64,000 bases of DNA from Capronia americana (lineage: Eukaryota > Ascomycota > Eurotiomycetes > Chaetothyriales > Herpotrichiellaceae): contig JADWQD010000023.1 of NCBI GenBank assembly GCA_016110215.1, positions 1-64,000 of the forward strand, written 5' to 3'. This document shows positions 41,396 through 51,698 of the stretch, in pieces. The notes under the pieces are model-generated. The model did not search any database. It was given only the letters and a program-made list of their open reading frames with translations, and had not been told where the DNA came from. The position numbers were made by a program, and so were the translations under genes. Positions within the stretch are counted from its first letter, which is position 1; every line of letters starts with the position of its first letter.

Positions 41396-42447
41396 GTGAC
41401 TCCTTGAGTATCCTGCCGGGTTTCGTTGGTGATACGATGCGATGCAACCACAATACTCAGAAAAGTCTGTCTAAGGCCTCTCCTCTCGCGCTTCAGGATG
41501 GAGTATCTGCCGCTGACGAGCCTGTGCGGCTGTTCAATATCTACCTACACGGTCGGCAATCTGTCGGGAGGAGTCCGGTAATTCAGAATGCGTTGGTGGT
41601 GAGAGCGCCCAAATCTCAACAATCAGGTGCGTTTGCAGTAGGTTTGCAAGAACGGCAATTTATGAGCCAAGAGCAGCTACTCGGTACTTCATCTGGAGTA
41701 TGCTTGTCTATGAACAGATTTTGCACCGTCAGATTAATCAGTTACATAGACCTTATCCCCAGGGTCCTCGGCATAAGCAGGAACCACGGGGGTATGTCCG
41801 AGGAGTGGAGTGCAATGGGCCATTCATCCAGTGAAAAGAGGAGTTTTGCCTGTCCAGGCGTCCACTCGAGACTCCTAGGCCGGACCTGTTCTTGATGAAG
41901 GATCAAGATGGATGAGATAAGTTGGGTACCGACACAGTAGGCAGGCAGGCGACTGTAACCCCACACCTGGCAGGGACGTGGTAAGGAGGGGTAAAGATAC
42001 GCATTAGGCCGAGGGTATGTACGATGGGAGGGTAAACAACGAGTCATTTAGGCACTGCAGGAGGAGGGATCTTCTGAAGCCCAGATTTTGCCTCGGGATG
42101 TTGGGAACATGCCAATTCAAACACCTACTGATTCGGGTATGCGCGACTCGTGCAGCCGGCCTAGTGTAGGCAGGTGCTTAGTAGACTTGATACCCTGGAC
42201 GACATGTTGACAAACATGCCGCGAGAGCACTTTCATTCTCCGCGTGCACTGTACTCCTGATCGGGCTGTGGCGATTGTTCTACCACCACCTGGAGACTTT
42301 GTTGACACTCGTACGAGACACGGCTTCTAACCGTCCGAGGACTAGAGTTTGAATCAGCATTACTTCGTCACATTGGACCAGACAACACGGTGTCTCGACG
42401 CCGTCTGCAATTGACGATCCGTTTCCTGTCTCGCAGGAGTGGCCGCG
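41396..42447. other. Divergent promoter of CoA-transferase and AtuA-like genes
   Basis: 1.05 kb. A CTCGCAG acceptor-like sequence ends at 42436, 11 bases before the AtuA ATG, so a 5' UTR intron is possible. No gene. Confidence 0.45.
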
Positions 42448-44364
42448 ATGGGCGACTCCGGACCAGACTCGATCCCGGCAACGCGGCCCTGCCGTATTGC
42501 CAACTGCTCCGGCGCGCGCGGCGATCCAGGCTACCAGATGCGTCGGCAGGCGGTCCTTGGGCCCGTCGACTTCATCACAGGCGACTATCTCGCCGAGATG
42601 AACCTGGCGGAAAACGCGCAGAAAATGGCAGCGGGGCAGCACGACGGGTGGGAGCCGACCGCGTGGGACGGCCTGGAGCAGACCCTCGACGTGATCAAGG
42701 AGAAAGGCATCCGCATCATCATCAACGGCGGAGCTCTGAACCCCAAAGGCTTGGCGCAAAAGGCGCAAAGGTTTGCAAAGGACAAAGGGCTGGATTTGAA
42801 GGTCGCGTACGTGTTTGGAGACGATCTGTTGGACGAGGTCAAGACCAACCTGGAGCAGACGGGCAAGCTGCCGCAGCATCTCGACGAGGAGAATGACAAG
42901 GTGTCTTTGGCCGCGAACGCCACTGACCTGCTGGACACCAAGGGCAAGCCGATCGTCAGCGCCAACGCGTACCTCGGGGCGCGAGCCATCGTCAAAGGTC
43001 TCGAACTCGGCGCCGACGTGATCATATGCGGGAGAGTGGCCGACGCATCACCCGTCATCGGCGCGGCCTGGTACTGGCACAAATGGTCCGACACGGACTA
43101 CGACCGGCTGGCAGGCGCCTTGATTGCGGGACACCTGATCGAATGCTCCGCGTACGTGACCGGGTCCAACTTCGCCGGCTTCGACGAGTATCCCCTGGAG
43201 ACATTCGTCGACCTGTCCTATGGAATCGCCGAAGTGGCCGAGGACGGCACGTCGGTGATCACCAAGCACGACGGCACCAACGGCCTCGTCAACGTCGACA
43301 ACGTCAAGTGTCAGTTCCTGTACGAGCTGCAGGGGGCCACGTACCTCAACTCGGACGTCGCGGCTGACACGACCGACATCCAGATCGAACAGGTTGGCAG
43401 GAACCGAGTCCGGCTGTCGAACGTCAAGGGTCACCCGCCCCCTCCGACGACCAAACTGGCCGTCTTCTACCACGGCGGGTATGAGGCGCAGCTCCTCACC
43501 AACGCCACCGGCTACGCCACGTCGGAGAAATGGCAACTCTTCGAGATGCAGCTCCGCCATGCGCTCGCGCAAAAGGGCCTGACGGAGAAGTTTCAGCTTC
43601 TCGATTTCCAGGTGCTGGGCACGCCGGAGCCGGACCCGCGGTCTCAATTCGCGAGCACGACGTACTGTCGCGTGTTCGTCCAGGCGGATGCCGAAGCCAC
43701 CATCTACGCTCTGTTGAAGACCTGGTCGGAGATCGGCATGCAGCATTTCAGCGGCTTCCATCTCAGCCTCGACACGCGCACCGCCCACCCTCGCTCGTAC
43801 CTCGCCTTCTACCCGGCGGTATACCCGCAGCAGAAGCTGCAAGAGGGCGTCGCACTCCTCTCGTCCTCCGAGGGCCAGGTCGCCCAGACCGCGGACGCGG
43901 GCCACCCTCCGCGATACCAGGCCCTCTCACCGCGAGAGAACTACGAGACACTTCAGCCCGTAGCGTTGTCGACATTCGGAGCCACGCGCAAAGCACGGCT
44001 CGGCGACATCGTCCTCGCGCGCTCGGGCGACAAAGGCGCCAACATCAACTTCGGGGTCTTTGTCCGCTTGCCCCAGCATTATCCCTGGCTTCAGTCGTTC
44101 TTCACGCGCCAGAGACTGCAGGACCTGATCGGCCCGAAGGACTGGCGCGACGACTTCTTCATCGAGAGGATGGAGTTCCCCAACATCTGGGCCGTGCATT
44201 TCGTCATCTACGGCCCGCTCGGCCGCGGCGTGAGTAGTTGTCGCCTGTTGGATGCGTTGGGCAAGGGCTTTGCAGATTATATCCGCGACAAGGTCGTCGA
44301 TGTGCCGGTCCGGTTTCTGGAAGAGATACAGCAGGTGAAGAGGGAGAGGAGGGCGATGCTGTGA
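42448..44364 (+). CDS. AtuA-like protein (DUF1446, acyclic terpene utilisation family)
   Basis: Single exon, 638 residues from ATG 42448 (the frame is open a few codons upstream without an ATG). The N-terminal core is unmistakable: RIANCSGARGDPGYQMRRQA, DFITGDYLAEMNLAENA, WDGLEQTLDVIKEKGIRIIINGGALNPKGLA, GADVIICGRVADASPVIGAA and ECSAYVTGSNFAGFDEYP. The C-terminal ~120 residues (LGDIVLARSGDKGANINFGVFV…EFPNIWAVHFVIYGPLGRG) are the smaller AtuA C-terminal domain, fused here as in fungal homologues. In Pseudomonas, AtuA is needed for growth on citronellol/geraniol, but its reaction is unknown. The coding sequence is GC-rich compared with flanks, giving long antisense frames. Paired with a CoA-transferase, so an acyl-CoA step is likely (inference). 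Confidence 0.92.
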   Translation: MGDSGPDSIPATRPCRIANCSGARGDPGYQMRRQAVLGPVDFITGDYLAEMNLAENAQKMAAGQHDGWEPTAWDGLEQTLDVIKEKGIRIIINGGALNPKGLAQKAQRFAKDKGLDLKVAYVFGDDLLDEVKTNLEQTGKLPQHLDEENDKVSLAANATDLLDTKGKPIVSANAYLGARAIVKGLELGADVIICGRVADASPVIGAAWYWHKWSDTDYDRLAGALIAGHLIECSAYVTGSNFAGFDEYPLETFVDLSYGIAEVAEDGTSVITKHDGTNGLVNVDNVKCQFLYELQGATYLNSDVAADTTDIQIEQVGRNRVRLSNVKGHPPPPTTKLAVFYHGGYEAQLLTNATGYATSEKWQLFEMQLRHALAQKGLTEKFQLLDFQVLGTPEPDPRSQFASTTYCRVFVQADAEATIYALLKTWSEIGMQHFSGFHLSLDTRTAHPRSYLAFYPAVYPQQKLQEGVALLSSSEGQVAQTADAGHPPRYQALSPRENYETLQPVALSTFGATRKARLGDIVLARSGDKGANINFGVFVRLPQHYPWLQSFFTRQRLQDLIGPKDWRDDFFIERMEFPNIWAVHFVIYGPLGRGVSSCRLLDALGKGFADYIRDKVVDVPVRFLEEIQQVKRERRAML

Positions 44365-44511
44365 AGAGAAGGAGAAGCACATTGCTGCGAAGAGAAGGAG
44401 AAGCACACTTCTGTTGAGGTACACATGACGCCCTTGGACACAGTATCGCGCCTGGTGTCTCGCACACGGTCGTGGAGCGGAGTGGAGTGGAATATAGTGG
44501 AATGTAGTGCA

Positions 44512-44530
44512 GTGCGTGCGTGCGTGCGTG
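44512..44530 (+). repeat. GTGC microsatellite
   Basis: Four and a half GTGC units in the 3' flank of the AtuA-like gene. Confidence 0.5.
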
Positions 44531-45600
44531 GATGCATCGTTTTTGTGCACACCACGCCCAATCGCCAGCAGATTGGATTTGAGATCCGACTGGATGCCGG
44601 TTTGATTGATCATGTCATAAGTACCTCGTACTCGAACATGCAAGTCTTTTGGGACAAACCCGAGAAAGTGGGCTTTCCTCATCGGGCGGGCACTGTGTCC
44701 TTTCTTCCTTTGCCTTTTCCCCCTTACTCCTTTCTCCTTGTGGCGAGAGCACAACGAGCATTACGGTGAAGATGAATAAGCTACTCGTTACATCACTAGC
44801 CACATCGCCTCGCCTCGAGTTGTGATACTCGTACAGAGCAGCCGAAAGGATCAAAAGAAATGTGGAAATCCAAGGCAAGGCTGTGGATCCGCGAACGGAG
44901 GACCGACGACAATACGAGTAACTCGTCCGAGAGGACACAGCACACAGCACACAGCACACGGGCACACAGAACGGAGAACAGAGCGGAACTGGCACGACTG
45001 GCACGACTGGGTACCGGCGGATATTGCACTACGAGTACGAGGTACGGAGCCCCCTGGCTCGCTGGTTCGCTGGGCATTGCAAATTTGCAGCCGAGGCACA
45101 CGAGGCTCGCGAGGCTGTGGCGGAAATGACGGCCACTACGTCATTCATTAGTTAAGGTTCGTATCTCCTGGTGCCACTCACTCCCCCCTTGTTGCAGCAA
45201 ACTGTGGCATTATGTCTACTGCGTGTGTACAGTACATAGGTACTTCCTGCGCATGAGACCTCACGATAGGATAGCGTCCCGTCACCACCATCAGGAACTA
45301 CACAGAGTGAGGATACAGGTAGTATCCTACTTGAAAGTCAACGAACGAGGCTGGCGATAGAAAGAAAAAAAAGGAAATCAAGCATCCATCCAGATCGCAT
45401 TCTACTTACTACAAGAATTTGACCGACCGACTACGACTACGACTACGAGTATGCTACGTGCATGCAGATCTGAATGACAAAGCTTTATGTTGGCGCCCTT
45501 GCCGCGCCGGGTACTACTCGTATGTAACTCCGAGTAGGTGTGCTACGCAACAACGATCCGTTCGTTATCTTTGGACCTACACTCTACGAGTAGAGTAGAC

Positions 45601-45626
45601 TTGGATTTGGATTTGGATTTGGATTT
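45601..45626 (+). repeat. TTGGAT hexanucleotide repeat
   Basis: Four consecutive TTGGAT units, a simple repeat inside the gene-free stretch. Confidence 0.6.
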
Positions 45627-46267
45627 AGACTTCGGCACAAAGCAGCCGAGCTGGACCGACGCGCCGGTCGCAAATTAGATTAGGGTTCACAATTCTGCTT
45701 TGATAAGGAGGCACGCACAGCTTGCGGCCGAAACTAGATTTTCCAGCGGACGACTAGTAGTTAGATATGGTAGAGGCCAGGGTGGGCTGGCACTTGGGCA
45801 GATCCGTAGTCTACGAGTAGTAGTCGACACAGATAGTACTACAGACAAGTACTGTGGACCAGACCCTCCCGACACGCCTCGCCTCGCCTGGGTTCGCCAC
45901 GCCACTACTATGTATGCACACGGCAAGGCCGACGTTTGCGCGCCATGTGCATGTGCATGCGCATGTGCGTTTTGCGTTGCATGTGTTTTGTGTGTTTAGG
46001 TGCCATCTTGCACCGGTTCGACGATTTCGCTTGCGGAGTCGGGCAGATTCTTGCTGCCATGGCCTCCGATCGAATCCACTTCGCGTGTCCTTGGTGTCTC
46101 CTCCCCTCGGCGTGCATGACGGAATCATGTTTCATAGAAGGAAAGGCTACGGTACAAGTAATGCATGCATCTGCTGCTATTCATATATGCGCCGTGCTCC
46201 GGATCTTGCTGCTGCTACGTATCGGCACACACACTCGCGGTTTGGTCTGCGCAACCCGGTCCAACAC

Positions 46268-46287
46268 AGCTCAGCTCAGCTCAGCTC
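46268..46287 (+). repeat. AGCTC pentanucleotide repeat
   Basis: Four AGCTC units ending eight bases before the MFS transporter ATG, so within its 5' UTR. Confidence 0.5.
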
Positions 46288-46295
46288 CCACCGCC

Positions 46296-48270
46296 ATGGC
46301 CACGCTCGAAGATCCTAAACCCCAGTCTCTCTCGCTCTTCCGGCTCGTCGTCGACCAGGCTCGTGTGACGGATGAGGTCGTCAATTACCCGTACCCTGGA
46401 GGAGGCACTGTCGAAGATCCTTACGTCGTCACATATATCCCAAATGACCCGGGCAATCCGTTCACTTGGTCGCAACGGAGGCGATGGATTGTCAGTTTGA
46501 TCGTGGCGACCGAGATGCTTGCCACGGCATATGCGTCGAGTGCATTCAGCGGTATGTCGATGGGAAGAAGTGGTCTCCTGGTCCAGGACATTCCTGCTAA
46601 CATGGTGCTGCAGGGACGCTGGAACAACTCATCATTGATCTCGGGGCGAGCACAGAGTTGATCACTGCCGGCATCTCCCTGTTTGTCCTCGGTTTCGCTG
46701 TTGGTCCTCTCCTCTGGGCCCCCCTTTCGGAGCTGTACGGCCGCCAAGTGATATTCTTCATCAGCTTTTGCGGCTTCACTGCCTTCTGTGCTGGTTGCGC
46801 CGGCGCCAATGATATTGCTACCCTGCTTGTTCTGCGCTTTTTCGCCGGAGCCTTTGGCTCCTCCCCGTTCACCAACGCTGGCGGAGTTATCGCCGACTGC
46901 TTTCACGCCGGGGAGCGGGGATTGGCCATGTCGATATTTGCCTTGGCACCCTCGATGGGACCGACACTGGGTCCGTTCTGCGCGGGCTTCCTCGCCGAAA
47001 CCCAAGGTTGGAGATGGGTGATGGGTCTCCTGGCAATATTCGGAGGAGTCATGTGGATTCTGGGCGCTGCCTTCGTCCCCGAGACATATGCGCCGGTCAT
47101 CTTGAGGAAGCGAGTCGCGAAGCTCTCGACCATGACGGGGAAAGTGTACGTCTTGGAGGCGGACAAGGGCAAGGGCGCTCCCTCCATCAGAACCCTGCTG
47201 CCGACCGCTTTGATTCGTCCATGGATCTTGTTGTTCAAGGAGCCGATTGTTCTGCTGTTATCCCTCTACATCGCCATCATCTATGGTATGTCGCCCCCCA
47301 CTTATTTGATGTGACTTCTCAGCTGACGACCTCAGGCACACTGTACCTCCTCTTCGGTGCATATCCGATCGTCTTCCAAGAAGTCCGCGGCTGGTCAGAG
47401 GGCGTGGGCGGCCTTCCATTCCTCGGCGTCGCCGCCGGCATGGTACTCGGCATCGTTTTTGCGGGTTGGGCCAATACGTGGTATACCGACGAAGCAGCAA
47501 GGAACGGCGGGGTTGCCCCTGCTGAAGCACGATTGCCACCTGCTTTCTACGGCGCTGTCGCGATTCCCGTTGGGCTGTTCTGGTTCGCCTGGACGGACTA
47601 TCCCTCCATCCACTGGATTTCACCAGTGCTGGCCGGTGTCCCATTCGGTTATGGTTTCACTGTGGTGTTCCTGGCCGTCACAAATTACCTGGTCGACTCG
47701 TATACTATCTTCGCGGCGTCCGCCTTGGCAGCAAACACGGTGCTGCGATCACTATTTGGCGCCGCTTTCCCACTCTTTACCCCGGACATGTTTGATGCCC
47801 TTGGGATCCATTGGGCGGCCTCCATCCCGGCCTTCGCAGCACTGGCATGCGTGCCGTTCCCGTTCATATTCTACAAATATGGAGCCAAGATTCGCAGTCG
47901 ATGCGTCTATTCGGCTCAGTCAGAGGCTGTCATGGCCCAACTCCGTGCAAAGGCCGTCGCGTCAGATGTTCAGACCTCGGAACTCGAAGAGAAGACCTCG
48001 AGACGATCGAGCAGTGACGATACGACCGACTCTGAGAAGGCACCAGAGGGATCCCAGCCCAGGTTTGAGCCGATTAAGAGTAGAAAGTCATTTGCGTCAG
48101 ATGCAGGCGGCCGGGCATCCTTGACGAGGGTGAGGTCGAATACCGGCAGCATCTCCGAGGCTGCCAACTACCAGGCCAGTCCGTTTGATATTGACCGTGT
48201 CAACACATCGACGTCCTTGGCAGGGCTCGATTTGACGAGGACGGCGACGAATCGCTCTAGTGATAGATGA
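46296..48270 (+). CDS. MFS multidrug-type transporter (DHA1 / polyamine-drug:H+ antiporter family)
   Basis: Three exons: 46296..46551, 46614..47285, 47336..48270, 620 residues, in phase. The ATG sits in CCGCCATGG, an ideal context. The signature DPGNPFTWSQRRRW before TM1 is typical of fungal DHA1 carriers (DPENPKNWS-like). Loop 2-3 reads GPLLWAPLSELYGRQ, the motif A variant of this family, and TM5 is SMGPTLGPFCAGFLAE with the antiporter GPxxGP motif. Second half: RGWSEGVGGLPFLGVAAGMVLG and GYGFTVVFLAVTNYLVDSY. The C-terminal tail of ~120 residues is unusually long, Ser/Thr-rich and cytosolic, a likely phosphorylation region. Plasma-membrane export of toxic compounds is the family role. Confidence 0.9.
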
Positions 48271-48406
48271 GGATGAGTCCTCACACCTCCTGTATTAGTA
48301 GCCATGACATAATGACACGAACCCGTGGACACAAATGACATTTGCAACGGCCCAGTCTGGAAACCGAAACACTCTGTAGCGTTGTCCATTCGGGCTGAAT
48401 GTCGGC

Positions 48407-48814
48407 TCATATCGCCAGACAGATATCCAAACTCTCATTCAACATGGTCAGTGTCGCCCTGTATTGGTGCCATATCTGCTTCCTCGACTCGACGGCCGCC
48501 GCAGTATTTGAATCCCGAATGCTCTGCTTCAACCTCTTATCCAAGGGCCTCCCCTTCCAGTACTGCAAGTGCAGGAGATTCTTCACGATCTTGTGCTCGA
48601 AGCCGTCATATTTCCGGGCGTTCTCCAGGAATTTGATCGTGTTCTGGACGCGCCGAAGGTTGAAGTTGGAGGGAGCTGAAGTGCGGAATGTCTGGCGTAG
48701 GATGTCGCGGAGCTCGTAACGGGCGGGCGTAGAATATTGGACTGCGCGTAAGCCGGCGCGGTACAGATCCCGGTAGGCTTGCAGGATGGCTTGTTGAACA
48801 GCTGGTGTGGTCAT
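48407..48814 (-). CDS. LYR-like mitochondrial protein (fungal DUF1763-like)
   Basis: Single exon, 135 residues. Opens with AVQQAILQAYRDLYRAGLRAVQ, in which YRDLYR sits where the LYR tripeptide of complex I/assembly-factor LYRM proteins would be, followed by PARYELRDILRQTFR. The rest is helical and basic (LRRVQNTIKFLENARKYDGFEHKIVKNLL…YWKGRPLDKRLKQ). I associate this with a fungal family once called DUF1763. LYR proteins act with acyl carrier protein in iron-sulfur cluster or respiratory complex assembly; that role here is inference. Tail-to-tail with the MFS gene, 136 bases apart. Confidence 0.78.
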   Translation of the reverse strand: MTTPAVQQAILQAYRDLYRAGLRAVQYSTPARYELRDILRQTFRTSAPSNFNLRRVQNTIKFLENARKYDGFEHKIVKNLLHLQYWKGRPLDKRLKQSIRDSNTAAAVESRKQIWHQYRATLTMLNESLDICLAI

Positions 48815-49082
48815 CTGGAACAGCCCTCACGAGTGAGAATTGGCTTGATTTGAAGGATACTTACTTTTTACTAATTAAACTCTTTGTCCAGGTGTCGGCG
48901 AAATTGGCCAGCGCCGAGCCAAGGCTGACGAGGCTCCGCGTATAAATTAGTCAGCGCGGAAATTAGTCAGCGCACAGCCTTGCATGTCACGGCAACTTCT
49001 CTCCCCCCAGCCTCATCCCTTTGCTTCAGAAGGGACTCCTGATGGCGAGACCCTGATTCAACTGTCAATCGCAACACAAACC

Positions 49083-50869
49083 ATGGAAGGAGAGACTGCC
49101 TTTGCAGAGCTGGGAAACTCCGCCGCTCACGAAGCTTCCTCTGCCCCAGTTATCCACTTCTGCTCCTTGTGCAGCAAGCCTTTCACGAATGGTAGGAGAC
49201 TGAAAAGGAGCTCACACATGTCAATAACTGGATCTAACACTTTAGAGAAGAGCCCGCACGTGACCGGCACTCGCGTTACTGTACGACACGCATACGCAAG
49301 CGGCCTCGATCATGCCAGTCCTGCAATGCCGCCAAAATTAAATGCAGCTTCGAGACGCCCTGCTTGCGTTGTGCGAAGAAAGGCATTGACTGTGTCTATA
49401 ATAACTCGAAAGCACGGCCACCGCTTAGAGGAGCATCGGCCGCAGCGATGACTGGGACAATGGCGCCGTCAAGACTTTTGGGAAACCACAATGGTTTGCT
49501 TGATGGTGAAGGATCATCGGCTGCGGGCGCCGCAACCTCGTCATCTGCGAACCTTGAACTGGTGCACAATAGCTCTATGCCCAGCATTAAAGATCTCGCC
49601 CCCGGAGACGATTATTACCAGTTCTTTGATTTTAACTCACAGGAATCCCTGTTCAACGAGCCTTTCACAATCGACGGAATGTTTGCAACGGATCCTGACA
49701 CCCTTGTCCAAGATGACTGTCTTGCAGGTGTTTCCATAGCCCCATACGGCAAGTCGGATAACCGGTTGAAGGATTGGTGCGACTGGTCCCGCCACGGGCT
49801 ATCTCTCGCTGTGGTGGGTGACGGGTTCCCGGCCCTGCCAGATCCGGGCGTCGGAGTAGTGACGGGTCGTTGGATTGAGCGCTCCCAGGCCCTGAGTAGC
49901 GCAGACCTTATCGTTCAGTCATTGAGATCATTCCCCACCATGATGCTGCGCAGGGAGACGTTGCCTTGGTTCATCCATCCACAGTCACAACTCATGTCGA
50001 AATCAGGACGTGGTGCTACTGCTTTGCCTGACGCGATATCGACTTGCATGGGCATTGCGCAGATATTTACTGCGAGGACGCCAGAGACAAAACCCTTTCT
50101 GTGGCGTATCATTAGGGGCGAATCTTGCCGTTTGCTCAACGAGGTATGCCCCCTAGTTCTAGGAAACGGTCGGCTGCGCTGATGACTCCAAAAAGATGCA
50201 CAGTATGTCAAAATTCGACGCCCTCTTGGCTACTCAAGCCTGCATGATTTATTTAGTCATGTGCATCATCGATCATTCGTCTGAAAATGAGCGACTTGGC
50301 CAAGAGCTACTACAGGCATTATATGTATGTGTTTTCCGATCTTGGTGAAATGACGGCAGTTGCTAACCTGTGGGAGGATCTCTGTATCTACTTCAAAGAA
50401 CTAGCGGGCGGCCGTGGCGCCGGTAACGGCAGTGAAAGCGAGCTTGCAAACCCGAGCCACACTTGGGAAGATTGGATATTTGCCGAATCTCGTCGAAGGT
50501 GAGCCCCTCCTGCTGAGCCTTTGCAGCTGCAGCTGACAAGGCCCACCGCGCAGGCTTTCCAGCCTATGGCTGCTCGTTGGCTGTGTCGTCTGCGTCAAGA
50601 CAGGAGTTGCTTGCGATCCATCGGGCAGCTATCGCAGTATTCCACTTCCTGGGCCAAAGTCCCTTTGGGAAGCGTCGACGCAGTCCGCCTGGGAACTCGA
50701 GTACGAAGCAAGCCGCATGCTACACGTCAGAGGCCCGGTATCCCTGGGTGACCTGGTCGATTTGCAACGGGCAGCATACACGCCATCCAACGCCGGGAAA
50801 CTGGACGTCTGGAATGCAAGAGTCGACAATCTCGGTGCTCTATTAAATTTGGTCCACACCATGATATAA
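49083..50869 (+). CDS. Transcription factor with N-terminal C2H2-like finger plus Zn2Cys6 cluster
   Basis: Five exons: 49083..49191, 49248..50143, 50196..50324, 50377..50498, 50554..50869, 523 residues; an ATG at 48984 would add 33. The first finger is C27-x2-C30…H44-x3-C48 (FCSLCSKPFTN…RHSRYC). The binuclear cluster follows at once: C59-x2-C62-x6-C69-x5-C75-x2-C78-x6-C85. The remainder matches this mixed-finger family, with KFDALLATQACMIYLVMCII, WEDWIFAESRRRLSSLWLLV and ending DVWNARVDNLGALLNLV. Two joins are non-standard but in phase: the intron 1 acceptor is TAGAG, and intron 3 (52 nt) uses a GCTAAC branch and GGGAG acceptor. Convergent with an SDR gene, which it may regulate. Confidence 0.8.
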
Positions 50870-50948
50870 ACAAGCGACTACTTATTGGGGCCGGCTGAGC
50901 TCTCGCTCGAGCATCTTTATAACCTCCATCAGTCACCATTCCGTCTCG

Positions 50949-51698
50949 CTACCAAGGGACTATACCATTTCTGTCAGAGAAGGTCGCAGTTGGACCTCCC
51001 TTTTCAGCCGTCGCGAGCTCCACAATTCGCTTTGCACCAAATTCTGGCGATTCTCCCATCAAGTGATTGGTGAGCTTTGTGTTGACAAGTCCTGGACACA
51101 CGGCGTTCACCATGGCGCCTTGATCCTCAAGGATCCGGGCATAGTTGAGAGACAGCATGTTGAGGGCGGCCTTGCTGGAGTCGTACGCCTTGTAATCGAT
51201 GCTGTAGTACATGTTCGACTTATTGGTCGCTTCCGCGAGCGACCCCATGCGCGACGATACAAAGATCAGGCGCGGAGATTCGGACTTGCGCAGCAAAGGC
51301 AAGCATGCCTCGGTCAAGCAGGCTGCTCCGATGATGTTTGTGCTGAACGTCTGGTTGAACAGGTCTCTTGTCGACAGATCTTTGTACGCGTCTGTGAGTC
51401 CGGGCACATAATCAATCAGAATGCCAGCGTTGTTGATGAGCACGTCCAATACGCCAAACTCGCGCTCAATCCAGCTCACTGCGGCGGCGATTGACTCGTC
51501 GGAGGTGACGTCGAGTTGGACCGAGGAAGCCAGCGACCCATTCGCCACAATGCCGGCAGCAGCTTGTCGTCCTGCTTCAGCATTGCGCGATCCGATGATG
51601 ACATGGTAGCCGTGGTCGGCCAGCTTGATGGCCACGGCAAGGCCTATGCCCGTATTTGCGCCGGTTATGAGGACGACTGTTCGTTTTGCGGACGTCAT
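50949..51698 (-). CDS. Short-chain dehydrogenase/reductase (classical SDR)
   Basis: Single exon, 249 residues. NAD(P)-binding TGANTGIG at 12-19, with SRN after beta-2 (IIGSRNAEAGRQ) suggesting NADP preference. VQLDVTSDESI, the structural NNAGI motif (about residues 89-93), the catalytic Ser in LIFVSSRMGS and the Tyr/Lys pair in YDSSKAALN complete the set, then NAVCPGLVNTKLT. Related to the carbonyl reductase-like fungal SDRs annotated as (-)-trans-carveol or retinol-type dehydrogenases; the substrate is unknown. Its stop is 80 bases from the stop of the convergent regulator gene. Confidence 0.92.
   Translation of the reverse strand: MTSAKRTVVLITGANTGIGLAVAIKLADHGYHVIIGSRNAEAGRQAAAGIVANGSLASSVQLDVTSDESIAAAVSWIEREFGVLDVLINNAGILIDYVPGLTDAYKDLSTRDLFNQTFSTNIIGAACLTEACLPLLRKSESPRLIFVSSRMGSLAEATNKSNMYYSIDYKAYDSSKAALNMLSLNYARILEDQGAMVNAVCPGLVNTKLTNHLMGESPEFGAKRIVELATAEKGGPTATFSDRNGIVPW

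Larger units (their letters stand above)
44365..46295. other. 1.9-kb gene-free stretch rich in simple repeats and TACGAGTA words
   Basis: No believable gene. Eight copies of TACGAGTA/TACTCGTA cluster at 44826, 44913, 45030, 45444, 45515, 45585, 45812 (first bases), with an overlapping near-copy around 45037. Also present: a GTGC run (44512-44530), CACAGCACACAG repeats (about 44937-44961), TGGCACGAC triplication (about 44990-45008), CTACGA triplets (45431-45448), a TTGGAT hexamer run, and a GCATGTGCAT alternating stretch near 45945-45968. Confidence 0.5.

Noticed and set aside
42280..42879. 199-codon minus-strand frame
   Set aside because: Overlaps the AtuA start in antisense and has no domain pattern.
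43048..43905. 285-codon minus-strand frame
   Set aside because: Exactly antisense to the GC-rich AtuA-like gene; Arg/Val/Glu-rich composition typical of a mirror frame.
43927..44754. 275-codon minus-strand frame
   Set aside because: Half antisense to the AtuA C-terminus, half in repeat-rich intergenic DNA; no protein-like signature.
45936..46295. Upstream extension of the MFS transporter frame
   Set aside because: Codons before the ATG at 46296 encode Cys/His/Arg-rich sequence unlike any MFS N-terminus; the ATG at 46296 has an ideal context.
44365..46295. CRISPR-like or satellite array
   Set aside because: Repeats are short, unevenly spaced and of several kinds; fungal context excludes CRISPR.
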